Below are positions 25,180-33,546 of a DNA stretch of 64,000 nucleotides, piece by piece. Position 1 is the first letter of the stretch, and each line of letters starts with the position of its first letter. Origin of the DNA: Andreesenia angusta (GTDB lineage Bacteria > Bacillota > Clostridia > Tissierellales > Gottschalkiaceae); assembly GCF_001855385.1 (NCBI RefSeq), contig NZ_MKIE01000008.1:1-64000 (forward strand), given 5' to 3'. A program made the position numbers and the translations under genes. The notes below the pieces were generated by a model. It saw only the letters and a list, made by a program, of their open reading frames with translations, searched no databases and was not told where the DNA came from.

Positions 25180-26097
25180 TTGAAGGAAATAGCTGATAAA
25201 CTGACTTCAAATAAAAAGTGCAGCTGTCTGCTGGTGTTTAAAGGCGGAAAGACGGTGTATGAAAAGTACAGCGGCAGAGTGAGCCGGGATACTATACACC
25301 CCATAAACTCCATCACCAAGACAGTTGTTTCGATCTTGATGGGTATAGCTGTGGACAAGGGCTATATAGGGAGCTTGGATGACGACATAAGCGTATACGT
25401 TCCGGGAGCGCAGCGGGTCAGCATAAGAAGTCACCTGACCATGACCTCTGGCATGGACTGGAGCGAAGGGCTTATAAGAAAAGCATCGTGGAAAGAGTAT
25501 ATATGCTCGAAGGAAATAGCAGAGGAGAGAGCTGGAGTATTCCAGTACAACGGTGGCTCTTCGCATCTGCTGGGGATTGCGATTTCAAATGCTTCGGGAA
25601 TGAGCCTTGAGGACTTTGCAAAAGATCATCTATTCAATCCGCTAGGCATAGAGCTTATGGAAGATGTGCCAGAACTTGAGTACAGACTGAGCAGCTACAG
25701 TTGGAAGAGGGCGCTGGCTTGGGATAGGGACCCAGAGGGATACAATATAGGCTCGTTTGGACTTAGCCTAAAGGCTGAGGATCTTCTGAAGCTAGGGGTT
25801 CTTATTCTAGGCGGAGGAATCTGGAATGGGAAAAGAGTAGTCTCTAGGGAATATATAGAGGAGATGATAAAGCCTCATGTCAAAGCCGGTCTTCTTCACT
25901 ACGGCTATCATATATGGGTCAAGAAGACAAGGGGAGTGGCTACAGTCTCTGCGCTTGGCTATGGAAATCAGTACCTTACAGTGCTGCCCGAGCATGATGC
26001 AGTAATAGTCATACTGTCTGAAAGCGACGGAGAGCAGTCCTCTGAAATAGAAAAACACCATGGCGAGCTTATAGGCGCTGTTTCAAAGATATTATAG
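25180..26097 (+). CDS. Serine hydrolase of the beta-lactamase / class C family
   Basis: 305 residues, no signal peptide. The nucleophile motif SITK (SxxK, about residue 45-48) and YNGG (YxN-like, about residue 125) mark the active site. The third motif is not clear. Families include esterases and D-amino peptidases; the sequence alone does not tell. TTG at 25180 is chosen because AAGGTGATT lies 6 bases upstream. The GTG at 25171 lies within that site. The start follows the M16 stop directly. Confidence 0.75.
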   Translation: MKEIADKLTSNKKCSCLLVFKGGKTVYEKYSGRVSRDTIHPINSITKTVVSILMGIAVDKGYIGSLDDDISVYVPGAQRVSIRSHLTMTSGMDWSEGLIRKASWKEYICSKEIAEERAGVFQYNGGSSHLLGIAISNASGMSLEDFAKDHLFNPLGIELMEDVPELEYRLSSYSWKRALAWDRDPEGYNIGSFGLSLKAEDLLKLGVLILGGGIWNGKRVVSREYIEEMIKPHVKAGLLHYGYHIWVKKTRGVATVSALGYGNQYLTVLPEHDAVIVILSESDGEQSSEIEKHHGELIGAVSKIL

Positions 26098-26113
26098 TCT
26101 TATGTTGTTTGAA

Positions 26114-26256
26114 TAGACAAAGTCATAAGCTGCCAGCACACTCCGATTTGATAAATACACTAGAACCGCTCAAACACCGGATTAAAACGCATTTTCGTTT
26201 GTTCTGTATTTATAACAAGTCTCCATGACGCTGCTCAGCTACTATGACTTTGCTGT
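26114..26256. repeat. Imperfect long inverted repeat (MITE-like or structured RNA)
   Basis: The left arm CAAAGTCATA..AGCTG..AGCA..ATAAATACA..AGAAC (from 26118) reappears reverse-complemented in the right arm. That arm has GTTCTGTATTTAT..TGCTCAGCT and TATGACTTTG, ending at 26252. The arms are about 50 bases long with small gaps, and the centre is about 26165-26205. It codes for nothing and lies between a plus-strand gene end and the dap operon end. Confidence 0.55.
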
Positions 26257-26294
26257 ATTCTACTTAACAAGTATCTATATATACTGAAAAGCAA

Positions 26295-26322
26295 AAAGAG
26301 AATCCAATTGGATTCTCTTTTT
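26295..26322. terminator. Bidirectional terminator between convergent genes
   Basis: A perfect 26-base palindrome centred on CCAATTGG spans 26295-26320, starting AAAGAGAATCC and ending with its reverse complement. It has T residues on both sides. It serves the hydrolase gene on the plus strand and dapB on the minus strand. Confidence 0.9.
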
Positions 26323-26327
26323 TATGC

Positions 26328-27083
26328 TTATTCAGCGCTGAATAGATCGCTCATGCTGTAAAGGCCTGCTGGCTTTCCAGTCATGTAGTGAGCAGCTCTT
26401 ACAGAGCCGACTGCAAATATCTTCTTAGACATAGCAGTGTGCTTTATCTCCACTATCTCGTCCACTCCAGCAAATATAACTGTGTGCTCTCCAACTATAG
26501 AGCCGCCTCTTACGGCGTGAACTCCAATCTCGTTAGGTGTCCTCTTAGTGTCGTTCCCAACACGTCCGTGGACGAAACTCATTTGACCGTTCAACTCTTC
26601 GTTTGCGGCATCTGCAAGCATCCTGGCAGTTCCACTAGGTGAGTCCACTTTCTTGTTGTGGTGCTTTTCTATTATCTCTATGTCGAAACCAGGGAGCGAG
26701 TTCACAGCCTTTCTCAGAAGGTCTATAAGCACGTTCACCCCGAGCGACATATTTCCAGAGAAGAGGATAGGCGCTTTTTTCGAAGCTTCTCTCATGCTCT
26801 CCAGCTCATCTTCAGAGTACCCTGTAGAAGCTATAATAGCCGGGATACCTGTTTTCACAGAGTAGTCGAGTATGCTAGGAAGCGCCTCCGGCTTAGAGAA
26901 GTCTATTATGGCGTCAGCCTCTCCGCTGAACTCGCTTATGTCCTTGAATACAGGGTAGCTGTTTTCAACTCCGTCAAACAGGTCTACACCTGCGACTATT
27001 TCAGCACCTGGATCTTCTGCTACAACTCCGTCTATAACTCTTCCCATGACGCCGTTGCATCCGCAAAGTATAATCTTAGTCAT
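26328..27083 (-). CDS. dapB: 4-hydroxy-tetrahydrodipicolinate reductase
   Basis: 251 residues. Rossmann start IILCGCNGVMGR (GxxGxMG), the STGYSEDE loop, and the catalytic segment EIIEKHHNKKVDSPSGTA with the HH(N)KK site. It reduces the DapA product to tetrahydrodipicolinate with NAD(P)H in lysine and diaminopimelate synthesis. ATG with AAGGAGGGG. It is last in the lysA-asd-dapA-dapB unit, 11 bases after dapA. Confidence 0.95.
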   Translation of the reverse strand: MTKIILCGCNGVMGRVIDGVVAEDPGAEIVAGVDLFDGVENSYPVFKDISEFSGEADAIIDFSKPEALPSILDYSVKTGIPAIIASTGYSEDELESMREASKKAPILFSGNMSLGVNVLIDLLRKAVNSLPGFDIEIIEKHHNKKVDSPSGTARMLADAANEELNGQMSFVHGRVGNDTKRTPNEIGVHAVRGGSIVGEHTVIFAGVDEIVEIKHTAMSKKIFAVGSVRAAHYMTGKPAGLYSMSDLFSAE

Positions 27084-27094
27084 AAAACCCCTCC

Positions 27095-27976
27095 TTATAG
27101 TAGGTTCAGTTTCTTCATAGCTGCTGCAAGCACAGCTTCGTTGTCCTCGGCCATAGGCGTTAGAGGGAGTCTCATAGGTCCAACTCCTCTTCCCATGAGG
27201 TTAAGGGCAGCTTTTACAGGTATAGGGTTAGGCTCTATGAAAAGTGTGTCTATAAACTCCTTGTGGCTTACCTGTAGTTTTCTAGAAGTCTCTGTATCTC
27301 CTTCTAGGAAAGAGAATACCATGTCATGAGTTTCCTTAGGAAGCACATTTGCAAGTACAGATATAACGCCACAACCTCCTATAGATAGAAGTGGAGTTAT
27401 GAGGTCGTCGTTTCCAGAGTAGATCGCGAAATCCTCTCCGCATAGAGCTGCTATCTCTATGGCAAGCCCTATATCACCTGAAGCCTCTTTTACACCTACT
27501 ATGTTCTTGTGCTTAGAAAGCTCGTATACCACGCTCGCTGGCATATTCACGCCTGTTCTTCCCGGCACGTTGTAGAGTATAATCGGGATATTCACTGCAT
27601 CAGCTATAGCTGTGAAGTGAGCTACGAGCCCGCTCTTAGAAGCCTTGTTGTAGTATGGAGTGACCGAGAGTATACCGTCTGCCCCTACTTCTTCACAACG
27701 CTTAGATAGCTCTACGCCGTGTGCAGTGTGGTTGCTTCCGGCTCCAGCTATTACAGGGATTCTTCCGGCTACTTTTTTCACAGTGTACTCTATTGCAGAA
27801 ATCTGCTCTTCGTCTGTAAGGGTAGAAGCTTCACCTGTAGTGCCGCATATTATTATGGCGTCTGTGCTGTTCTCTATTTGGAATTCGATAAGCTCGCCTA
27901 GCTTGTCGAAGTTTATGCTCATATCTTCGTTGAAAGGTGTTATTATGGCAACACCTGAACCTTTAAACAATGTCAT
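27095..27976 (-). CDS. dapA: 4-hydroxy-tetrahydrodipicolinate synthase
   Basis: 293 residues, TIM-barrel aldolase family. GTTGEASTL (binding of pyruvate carboxylate), YNVPGRTGVNMP with the catalytic Tyr (about 133), and GVKEASGD with the Schiff-base Lys (about 161). It condenses pyruvate and aspartate semialdehyde. ATG with CAGGAGGA upstream. Lies between asd and dapB. Confidence 0.95.
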   Translation of the reverse strand: MTLFKGSGVAIITPFNEDMSINFDKLGELIEFQIENSTDAIIICGTTGEASTLTDEEQISAIEYTVKKVAGRIPVIAGAGSNHTAHGVELSKRCEEVGADGILSVTPYYNKASKSGLVAHFTAIADAVNIPIILYNVPGRTGVNMPASVVYELSKHKNIVGVKEASGDIGLAIEIAALCGEDFAIYSGNDDLITPLLSIGGCGVISVLANVLPKETHDMVFSFLEGDTETSRKLQVSHKEFIDTLFIEPNPIPVKAALNLMGRGVGPMRLPLTPMAEDNEAVLAAAMKKLNLL

Positions 27977-28004
27977 GCTGTCGTCCTCCTGTAGTTACAG
28001 TCTA

Positions 28005-28988
28005 TTATTGCATTTTCTTTACGAGCAGCTCGGCTATTTGAACTGTATTTGTAGCAGCTCCTTTTCTTATGTTGTCAGCTACAACCCATAGGTTTAATCC
28101 GTTCTCTATGCTCTCGTCTCTTCTGATTCTTCCTACAAACACTTCGTCGTGACCGTCAGCAGTTACCTGCATTGGGTATACGTTGTTTGCAACGTCGTCC
28201 TGAACTACTACACCTTCGGCGCTTTCAAGCACTTTGAAGACTTCGTCCATCTCGAAAGAGTTTTCAAACTCAAGGTTTACAGATACAGCATGTCCGTTTC
28301 TCACAGGAACCCTAACTGTAGTTGCAGTGATCTTAAGAGAGTCGTCGTGAAGTATCTTCTTAGTCTCTTCTATCATCTTCATCTCTTCTTTAGTGTAGCC
28401 GTTTTCCATAAATACATCTATATGTGGAAGACAGTTGTAAGAGATAGGGTGTGGATAGTTGTCAGTAGTTCCGTTTTCAAGGTCTGCTATACCTTTTACT
28501 CCTGAGCCAGAAACAGCCTGGTAAGTAGAGTAGATGATTCTCTTTATCTTGAAAGCCTTGTGAAGCGCCTTAAGTGGAGGCATCATCTGTATAGTAGAGC
28601 AGTTAGGGTTAGCTATTATTCCAGAGTTCCAGTCTATGTCTTCAGGGTTTACCTCAGGCACAACTAGAGGAACGTCATTCTCCATTCTCCAAGCGCTGCT
28701 GTTGTCTACAACTATAACTCCTTTAGACTTAGCGATAGGAGCGAACTTCTTGCTTATATCTCCTCCGGCAGAGAAAAGAGCTATGTCGATGTCTTTGTCG
28801 AAAGAAGACTCAGTAAGCTCTTCCACAGTGTACTCGTTGCCCTTTACAGTCACCTTGTTTCCAGCTGACTTGGCTGAAGAAAACAGATACAGGTTTTCAA
28901 AAGGGAAGTCTCTTTCCTCTAGAACCTTTATAAAAGTAGTTCCAACCATTCCAGTAGCTCCAACTATTGCTAAATTTACTTTTTTCAT
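28005..28988 (-). CDS. asd: Aspartate-semialdehyde dehydrogenase
   Basis: 327 residues. NADP-binding GATGMVGTTF at the start, the catalytic Cys in NPNCSTIQ (about residue 128), SGSGVKG, and the active His in RVPVRNGH. Makes aspartate semialdehyde for lysine, threonine and methionine. ATG with GAGGTGAT. An internal promoter lies just upstream. Confidence 0.95.
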   Translation of the reverse strand: MKKVNLAIVGATGMVGTTFIKVLEERDFPFENLYLFSSAKSAGNKVTVKGNEYTVEELTESSFDKDIDIALFSAGGDISKKFAPIAKSKGVIVVDNSSAWRMENDVPLVVPEVNPEDIDWNSGIIANPNCSTIQMMPPLKALHKAFKIKRIIYSTYQAVSGSGVKGIADLENGTTDNYPHPISYNCLPHIDVFMENGYTKEEMKMIEETKKILHDDSLKITATTVRVPVRNGHAVSVNLEFENSFEMDEVFKVLESAEGVVVQDDVANNVYPMQVTADGHDEVFVGRIRRDESIENGLNLWVVADNIRKGAATNTVQIAELLVKKMQ

Positions 28989-29033
28989 TTATATATCACC
29001 TCGTATTTTATTTGTAGAATCTAATTCCATAGA

Positions 29034-29063
29034 ATTATAGCATATTAATCATCCGATTTCCAA
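29034..29063 (-). promoter_or_regulatory. Internal promoter before asd
   Basis: On the minus strand TTGGAA (29063-29058), 18-base spacer, TATAAT (29039-29034). It lies in the 80-base lysA-asd gap and would supply asd-dapA-dapB even when the lysine riboswitch has stopped lysA transcription. Diaminopimelate would still be made for cell wall. Confidence 0.6.
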
Positions 29064-29068
29064 TTTAG

Positions 29069-30367
29069 TTACAGCACATCATTTCTTACAAGATCTTCAA
29101 GCGTCTCTCTCTTAACTGCAAGTCTTGCCGAACCGTCTTTTACGAACACCACGGCAGGTCTTCCGTTTCTATTGTAGTTGCTAGACATGCTGTAAGTGTA
29201 GGCTCCTGTAGTGGAAACTGCAAGCAGATCTCCAGGCACAGCCTCTGGAAGTTCGATATCTTTTATTATGATATCTCCAGATTCGCAGCATTTTCCGGCT
29301 ACAGTGTAGGTCCTTGTGCTCTTCTCGTTCATCTTGTTGGCTATGGCACCTTCGTATTTGGCAGAGTAGAGGGCAGGCCTTGGATTGTCAGTCATTCCGC
29401 CGTCTATGAAGATGTAGTCTTTCCCGCCGTAAGTCTCTTTAGTTCCACCGATTTCGTAAAGTGTAGTTCCTGCATTTGAAACCATAGATCTTCCAGGCTC
29501 TATCATTATCTTGAGGCTTGGAAGTCCGACTTCTGAAAGCTTCGACTCCACGTTTGAAACAAGGTGCTTAAGGAAAGCTCCAAGCTCCATAGGATCGTCT
29601 TCCTCAGTGTAGTAGACTCCGAATCCACCACCTAAGTTAAGCGCTTCTACAGTGACTCCAGTCTTCTCCTTCACATCCACCGCGAAGTCCACCATGGCAA
29701 GAGCTGCCTGTATAAACGACTTCTCCTCGAATATCTGAGAGCCTATGTGGCAGTGGAAGCCTTTGAAGTCGAACGCATCGCTCTCTGAGAGCTTCTTTGT
29801 AAGTGCATATATGTCCTCGTCGTATATAGACTCTCCGAACTTAGAGTCCAGCTTTGAAGTCTTTATATAGTCGTGAGTGTGTGCATCTATTCCAGGGTTG
29901 ACCCTTAATAGTACGCTCTGAGTCTTTCCTTTTTCCTTAAGCATAGCTTCAAGTGTATCTATCTCTTGTCTGTGGTCAAGCACTATAGTTCCTAGTCCGT
30001 GCTCTATAGCTAGTTCAAGCTCTGCCCTAGTCTTGTTGTTTCCATGGAAGTAGACCCTCTCCATAGGGAAGCCCGCCTTTATTGCAGTGTATATCTCTCC
30101 GCCAGACACTACGTCCATGCTTAGGCCCTCTTCGCTTATAAGCTTGGCCATGGCCACGTTCAAGAAAGCTTTTGAAGCGTATATAACCTCTGTGCTCAGT
30201 ACAGAAGATTTGAAGTTGTCGGCAAACAGTTTGCAAGTCTCCCTTATATAAGCTTCATCCATTATATAGAGTGGAGTTCCGAACTCTTTCTTTAGTTCAT
30301 AAACCGACTTTCCTCCTATTTCAAGTACACCTTCGCTGTTTGTCTTCATAGTTCCGAATAATTTCAT
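29069..30367 (-). CDS. lysA: Diaminopimelate decarboxylase
   Basis: 432 residues. The PLP lysine lies in IYASKAFLN (about residue 66). Other marks are HCHIGSQI, LNLGGGFGV, EPGRSMVSNAG, and the dimer-site CCESGD in the C-terminal barrel. It converts meso-diaminopimelate to lysine. ATG with a GCGGTGATT site. First gene after the lysine riboswitch. Confidence 0.95.
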   Translation of the reverse strand: MKLFGTMKTNSEGVLEIGGKSVYELKKEFGTPLYIMDEAYIRETCKLFADNFKSSVLSTEVIYASKAFLNVAMAKLISEEGLSMDVVSGGEIYTAIKAGFPMERVYFHGNNKTRAELELAIEHGLGTIVLDHRQEIDTLEAMLKEKGKTQSVLLRVNPGIDAHTHDYIKTSKLDSKFGESIYDEDIYALTKKLSESDAFDFKGFHCHIGSQIFEEKSFIQAALAMVDFAVDVKEKTGVTVEALNLGGGFGVYYTEEDDPMELGAFLKHLVSNVESKLSEVGLPSLKIMIEPGRSMVSNAGTTLYEIGGTKETYGGKDYIFIDGGMTDNPRPALYSAKYEGAIANKMNEKSTRTYTVAGKCCESGDIIIKDIELPEAVPGDLLAVSTTGAYTYSMSSNYNRNGRPAVVFVKDGSARLAVKRETLEDLVRNDVL

Positions 30368-30399
30368 ACAATCACCGCTTTCTATTTAGTTTTTATAAT

Positions 30400-30640
30400 A
30401 AAAAAAGACTACGAGCAAAAGGCACTCATAGTCTCTAGTTTACAAAGTTCATAAACAAACCTTCTGCCCTCGATATGATAAGTACTCCAACAGGAAACTG
30501 GGCAAACCCCTGTTGACAGTACTATACTTGTTCAGCATAGTCCCAACACATAAAATGCATTTCGGCGATTTCACCTTTCGTCGATAGACTACTCTTTAAA
30601 ACCGCGGCCTCTTTATCACACCGTAATCTTTAATTGTTTC
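30400..30640 (-). promoter_or_regulatory. Lysine riboswitch (L-box) with intrinsic terminator
   Basis: Read on the minus strand, the leader has AGAGGCCGCGG, AAAGAGTAG, the GACGAAAGGTGAAATCGCCGAA block, TGTTGGGACTATG, ACTGTCAACAGG, and TTGGAGTACTTATC. These match the five-helix L-box order. The expression platform is AGACTACGAG/CTCATAGTCT (30407-30416 and 30425-30434) with a U run. High lysine should cause termination before lysA. Confidence 0.9.
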
Positions 30641-30645
30641 AATAA

Positions 30646-30674
30646 ATATTAGCAGATAAAACAGTAGGTGTCAA
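30646..30674 (-). promoter_or_regulatory. Promoter of the lysine operon
   Basis: On the minus strand TTGACA (30674-30669), 17-base spacer, TAATAT (30651-30646). It lies immediately upstream of the riboswitch. Confidence 0.8.
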
Positions 30675-30793
30675 GAGAAAACACCTGGATATAAAAAATA
30701 TAAAGTCAAAAAAATCTACCTAGGGAACTGGACAAGTTATATAATGAAGAAAAAGAGCAAAGCGAAAATCAAAGTAGAAGAGGGGTTGAGCAT

Positions 30794-31948
30794 ATGTTGC
30801 TGAAAGACGAGTGGAGAGAAGAGATAGTCGAGAACAGGGAGTTTCTGCATCGAATACCGGAGCTTGGATTCAAGGAGTTCAAGACTTCTAAATATATATT
30901 CAAAAAACTGAAAGAGTACGGGTATCAAGTGGAAAAGGTGGCCGGGACTGGAGTGGTTGGATTCAGGAAAGGCACAGACTCTAGCGACAGCACCATAGCC
31001 TTTAGGGCCGACATGGATGCGTTGGCGCTTAGAGAGCAGACAGGGCTTGCTTTCTCATCTGTGATGGAGAACAGGATGCATGCCTGCGGTCATGACGGGC
31101 ATATGGCGATACTGCTTGGGCTTGCAAGATACGTTTCAGAGCTCCCAGAGATAGGTAAGAACATACTTCTTATCTTCCAGCCGGCAGAGGAAGGGCCTGG
31201 AGGGGCTGAGGTGATAGTGAGAAACAATTTGCTGAAAAAGTACTCTGTAGAGGCCATATTCGGGCTTCACATACACCCGAGCGTGGCAGAGGGGATGATT
31301 GCGGTAAACCATGGACCTATAATGGCCGAATGCGGAGAGATAAATATAAGAGTGAAGGGAAGAGGCGGACATGGGGCCATGCCTGAAAAGGGGATAGACT
31401 CGATATACGTGGCCTGCCAGCTTATAAACAGCTACCAGAGCATCATAAGCAGAAATATAGAGGCAGTCGAGGGCGGAGTCATAAGCGTAGGCAAAATAGC
31501 TGGAGGAGAGGCCAGAAACATAATGGCCGAGGAGGTGTGCTTTGAAGGCACTATCAGGGCATACAGAGAAGACGTGTACGAGACCATAAAGAGGCGAATA
31601 TCAGAGATAAACAGGGGATTTGAGCTGGCCCATGGGGTGGAGATAGAGGAGTATATAGAGGATATGTACCCGGCGGTTGTAAACGACTTTGCGCTCTACA
31701 ACAGGATGTTAGAGGCTTTCGAAGAAGAGGAGATAGAAGTGCTCAAGCCCATGATGATAGCTGAAGACTTCTCCTACTACCAGAAGGAGGTGCCAGGGCT
31801 GTTCTATATACTTGGATCTAGAAACGAGGAAAAGGGATATGCATACCCGCTGCATCACTGCAAGTTTAACTTCGATGAAAATGTACTTTACAGAGGCGTA
31901 GAGTCGCTTGTCAGGATTGCTAAAATGATGGGAGTCGCAGTGAAATAG
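30794..31948 (+). CDS. M20-family amidohydrolase (N-acetyl-aminoacid/diaminopimelate deacetylase type)
   Basis: 384 residues, M20D subfamily (hippurate hydrolase, N-acetyldiaminopimelate deacetylase and indole-acetyl amino acid hydrolases). Metal ligands occur in MHACGHDGHM (Cys and His) and FQPAEEGPGGAE (Glu pair). FGLHIHPS is the third region, and GRGGHGAMPE is in the dimerisation domain. Its place beside the lysine operon would fit deacetylation of acetyl-diaminopimelate, but no acetyltransferase is in view, so this is only suggestive. ATG with GAGGGG upstream. Divergent from the lysine operon. Confidence 0.8.
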   Translation: MLLKDEWREEIVENREFLHRIPELGFKEFKTSKYIFKKLKEYGYQVEKVAGTGVVGFRKGTDSSDSTIAFRADMDALALREQTGLAFSSVMENRMHACGHDGHMAILLGLARYVSELPEIGKNILLIFQPAEEGPGGAEVIVRNNLLKKYSVEAIFGLHIHPSVAEGMIAVNHGPIMAECGEINIRVKGRGGHGAMPEKGIDSIYVACQLINSYQSIISRNIEAVEGGVISVGKIAGGEARNIMAEEVCFEGTIRAYREDVYETIKRRISEINRGFELAHGVEIEEYIEDMYPAVVNDFALYNRMLEAFEEEEIEVLKPMMIAEDFSYYQKEVPGLFYILGSRNEEKGYAYPLHHCKFNFDENVLYRGVESLVRIAKMMGVAVK

Positions 31949-31994
31949 CCGTCAAACAAAAATGCAAGAACTAAAAAAAAACTTGCAACACATA

Positions 31995-32023
31995 TTGTCA
32001 ATATCTATGGATTATGTTAGAAT
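31995..32023 (+). promoter_or_regulatory. Promoter of the citrate/proline/pyruvate carboxylase cluster
   Basis: TTGTCA (31995-32000), 17-base spacer, TAGAAT (32018-32023). The following leader of about 185 bases before the first ATG has no structure I recognise. Confidence 0.7.
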
Positions 32024-32215
32024 ATTTTTAACAATTGAATACAATATGTAAAATAATAAACTGAGAAATCGATGAAATGCGAATAATGCACTATAAAAGA
32101 TACAGTTTAAAAAGAGTCGGGAAAACATGTTCAAAAGAAACAATGAATGTTCTAGAGTTAAACTTGCAAGAATCGGTGCAGGTCGGATAAACCTAGAAAG
32201 AGGAGGAAAGAGCTA

Positions 32216-33526
32216 ATGATGAAAGACGAGAAGAAGCTTTACAAGGATATATTTCCTTACAGCGAAGTGCCTAAGACGAGATTTGACAATGTACTTGTAC
32301 CTATGGACCTTCAGGAAGAGGTCTGGGTTACAGACACTACATTTAGAGATGGACAGCAGTCGATGGCTTCATTTGAAGTGGAGCAGATATCTAAGATATT
32401 CGACTACCTTCATATAATAGACAATGGATCGGGGATAATAAGACAGTCGGAGTTTTTCCTTTACACAGATAAAGACAGAAAGGCTGTAGAGGTATGCCAG
32501 GAGAAGGGGTACGAGTTCCCGGAGATAACATCTTGGATAAGAGCCAAGGCTGAAGACCTTAAGCTTGTAAGGGATATGGAGATAAAAGAGACAGGCATGC
32601 TGATGTCGTGCTCAGACTACCATATATACGACAAGCTGGGAATGAACAGAGAAGAGGCTCTTAGATACTATGTGGAGATGGCGAGCAAGGCTATAGAGTA
32701 CGGAATAAAGCCAAGATGCCATCTTGAGGACATAACTAGGGCAGATTTCTTCGGATTTGTAATTCCACTTGTACAGGAGCTTATGAAGCTTTCAAAGGAT
32801 TCAGGTGTGGACGTGAAGATAAGAGCTTGCGACACATTGGGGCTAGGAGTTCCTTACAACGGAGTGGAGCTTCCAAGAAGCGTGCCAGCCCTTATACATG
32901 GTCTTAAGAACTACGGTGGAGTTCCGTCAAGGCTTATGGAGTGGCATGGACACAACGACTTCTACAACGTAGTCACAAATTCTGCGACGGCTTGGATGTA
33001 CGGATGCAACGGTGTAAACGGAACTGTATTCGGGATAGGGGAGAGAACAGGAAACTGCCCTATAGAGGCCATGATGATAGAATATGGACAGCTGAAAGGC
33101 AATATGAAGAGCCTAGACCTTACGCATATAACTGAGCTTGCCAACTACTTCAAGTCTGAGCTAGGATATGAAGTACATGAAAAGACGCCTTTCGTAGGAG
33201 ACGACTTCAACGTGACAAAGGCTGGGATACATGCAGACGGGCTTCTCAAGAACGAGGAGATTTACAATGCCTTCGACACCAGAAAGATACTGGGAAGGCC
33301 TCCGCTAGTGGCTGTAAACCAGTACTCAGGGATGGCTGGAATAGCGGCTTGGATAAATGGATACTTCAACCTTGAAGGAGAGGCGAAGTACGGCAAGAAG
33401 GACGAGGCCATCTTGCCTATAAAGGCTTGGGTAGACGAGCAGTACGAAAATGGAAGAACTACTGTGATCAGAAACGACGAGCTTAAGAAAGTAACACTAG
33501 AGCATATAGCTGAATTAAATAAATAG
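32216..33526 (+). CDS. Re-type citrate synthase (homocitrate/isopropylmalate synthase family)
   Basis: 436 residues, HMGL-like TIM barrel. The opening motif WVTDTTFRDGQQS is the version seen in Re-citrate synthases (TFRDGQQ rather than TLRDGEQ). RCHLEDITRADFFGF and EWHGHNDFYNVV provide metal and acid residues. It condenses oxaloacetate and acetyl-CoA with Re stereochemistry in anaerobes that lack ordinary citrate synthase. Aconitase follows by 20 bases and pyruvate carboxylase lies in the same cluster, which supports citrate formation. No leuCD-like neighbours argue for isopropylmalate. ATG with AGGAGG. Confidence 0.75.
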   Translation: MMKDEKKLYKDIFPYSEVPKTRFDNVLVPMDLQEEVWVTDTTFRDGQQSMASFEVEQISKIFDYLHIIDNGSGIIRQSEFFLYTDKDRKAVEVCQEKGYEFPEITSWIRAKAEDLKLVRDMEIKETGMLMSCSDYHIYDKLGMNREEALRYYVEMASKAIEYGIKPRCHLEDITRADFFGFVIPLVQELMKLSKDSGVDVKIRACDTLGLGVPYNGVELPRSVPALIHGLKNYGGVPSRLMEWHGHNDFYNVVTNSATAWMYGCNGVNGTVFGIGERTGNCPIEAMMIEYGQLKGNMKSLDLTHITELANYFKSELGYEVHEKTPFVGDDFNVTKAGIHADGLLKNEEIYNAFDTRKILGRPPLVAVNQYSGMAGIAAWINGYFNLEGEAKYGKKDEAILPIKAWVDEQYENGRTTVIRNDELKKVTLEHIAELNK

Positions 33527-33546
33527 AAAAATTGGAGGGGATGTAT

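Noticed and set aside
26098-26327. Small coding gene in the gap before dapB
   Set aside because: No ORF with a ribosome site was found. The region is an inverted repeat plus a palindromic terminator.
32216-33526. Second isopropylmalate synthase or homocitrate synthase
   Set aside because: The TFRDGQQ motif, the lack of a LeuA C-terminal domain, and adjacent aconitase and pyruvate carboxylase favour Re-citrate synthase. It is not excluded by assay.
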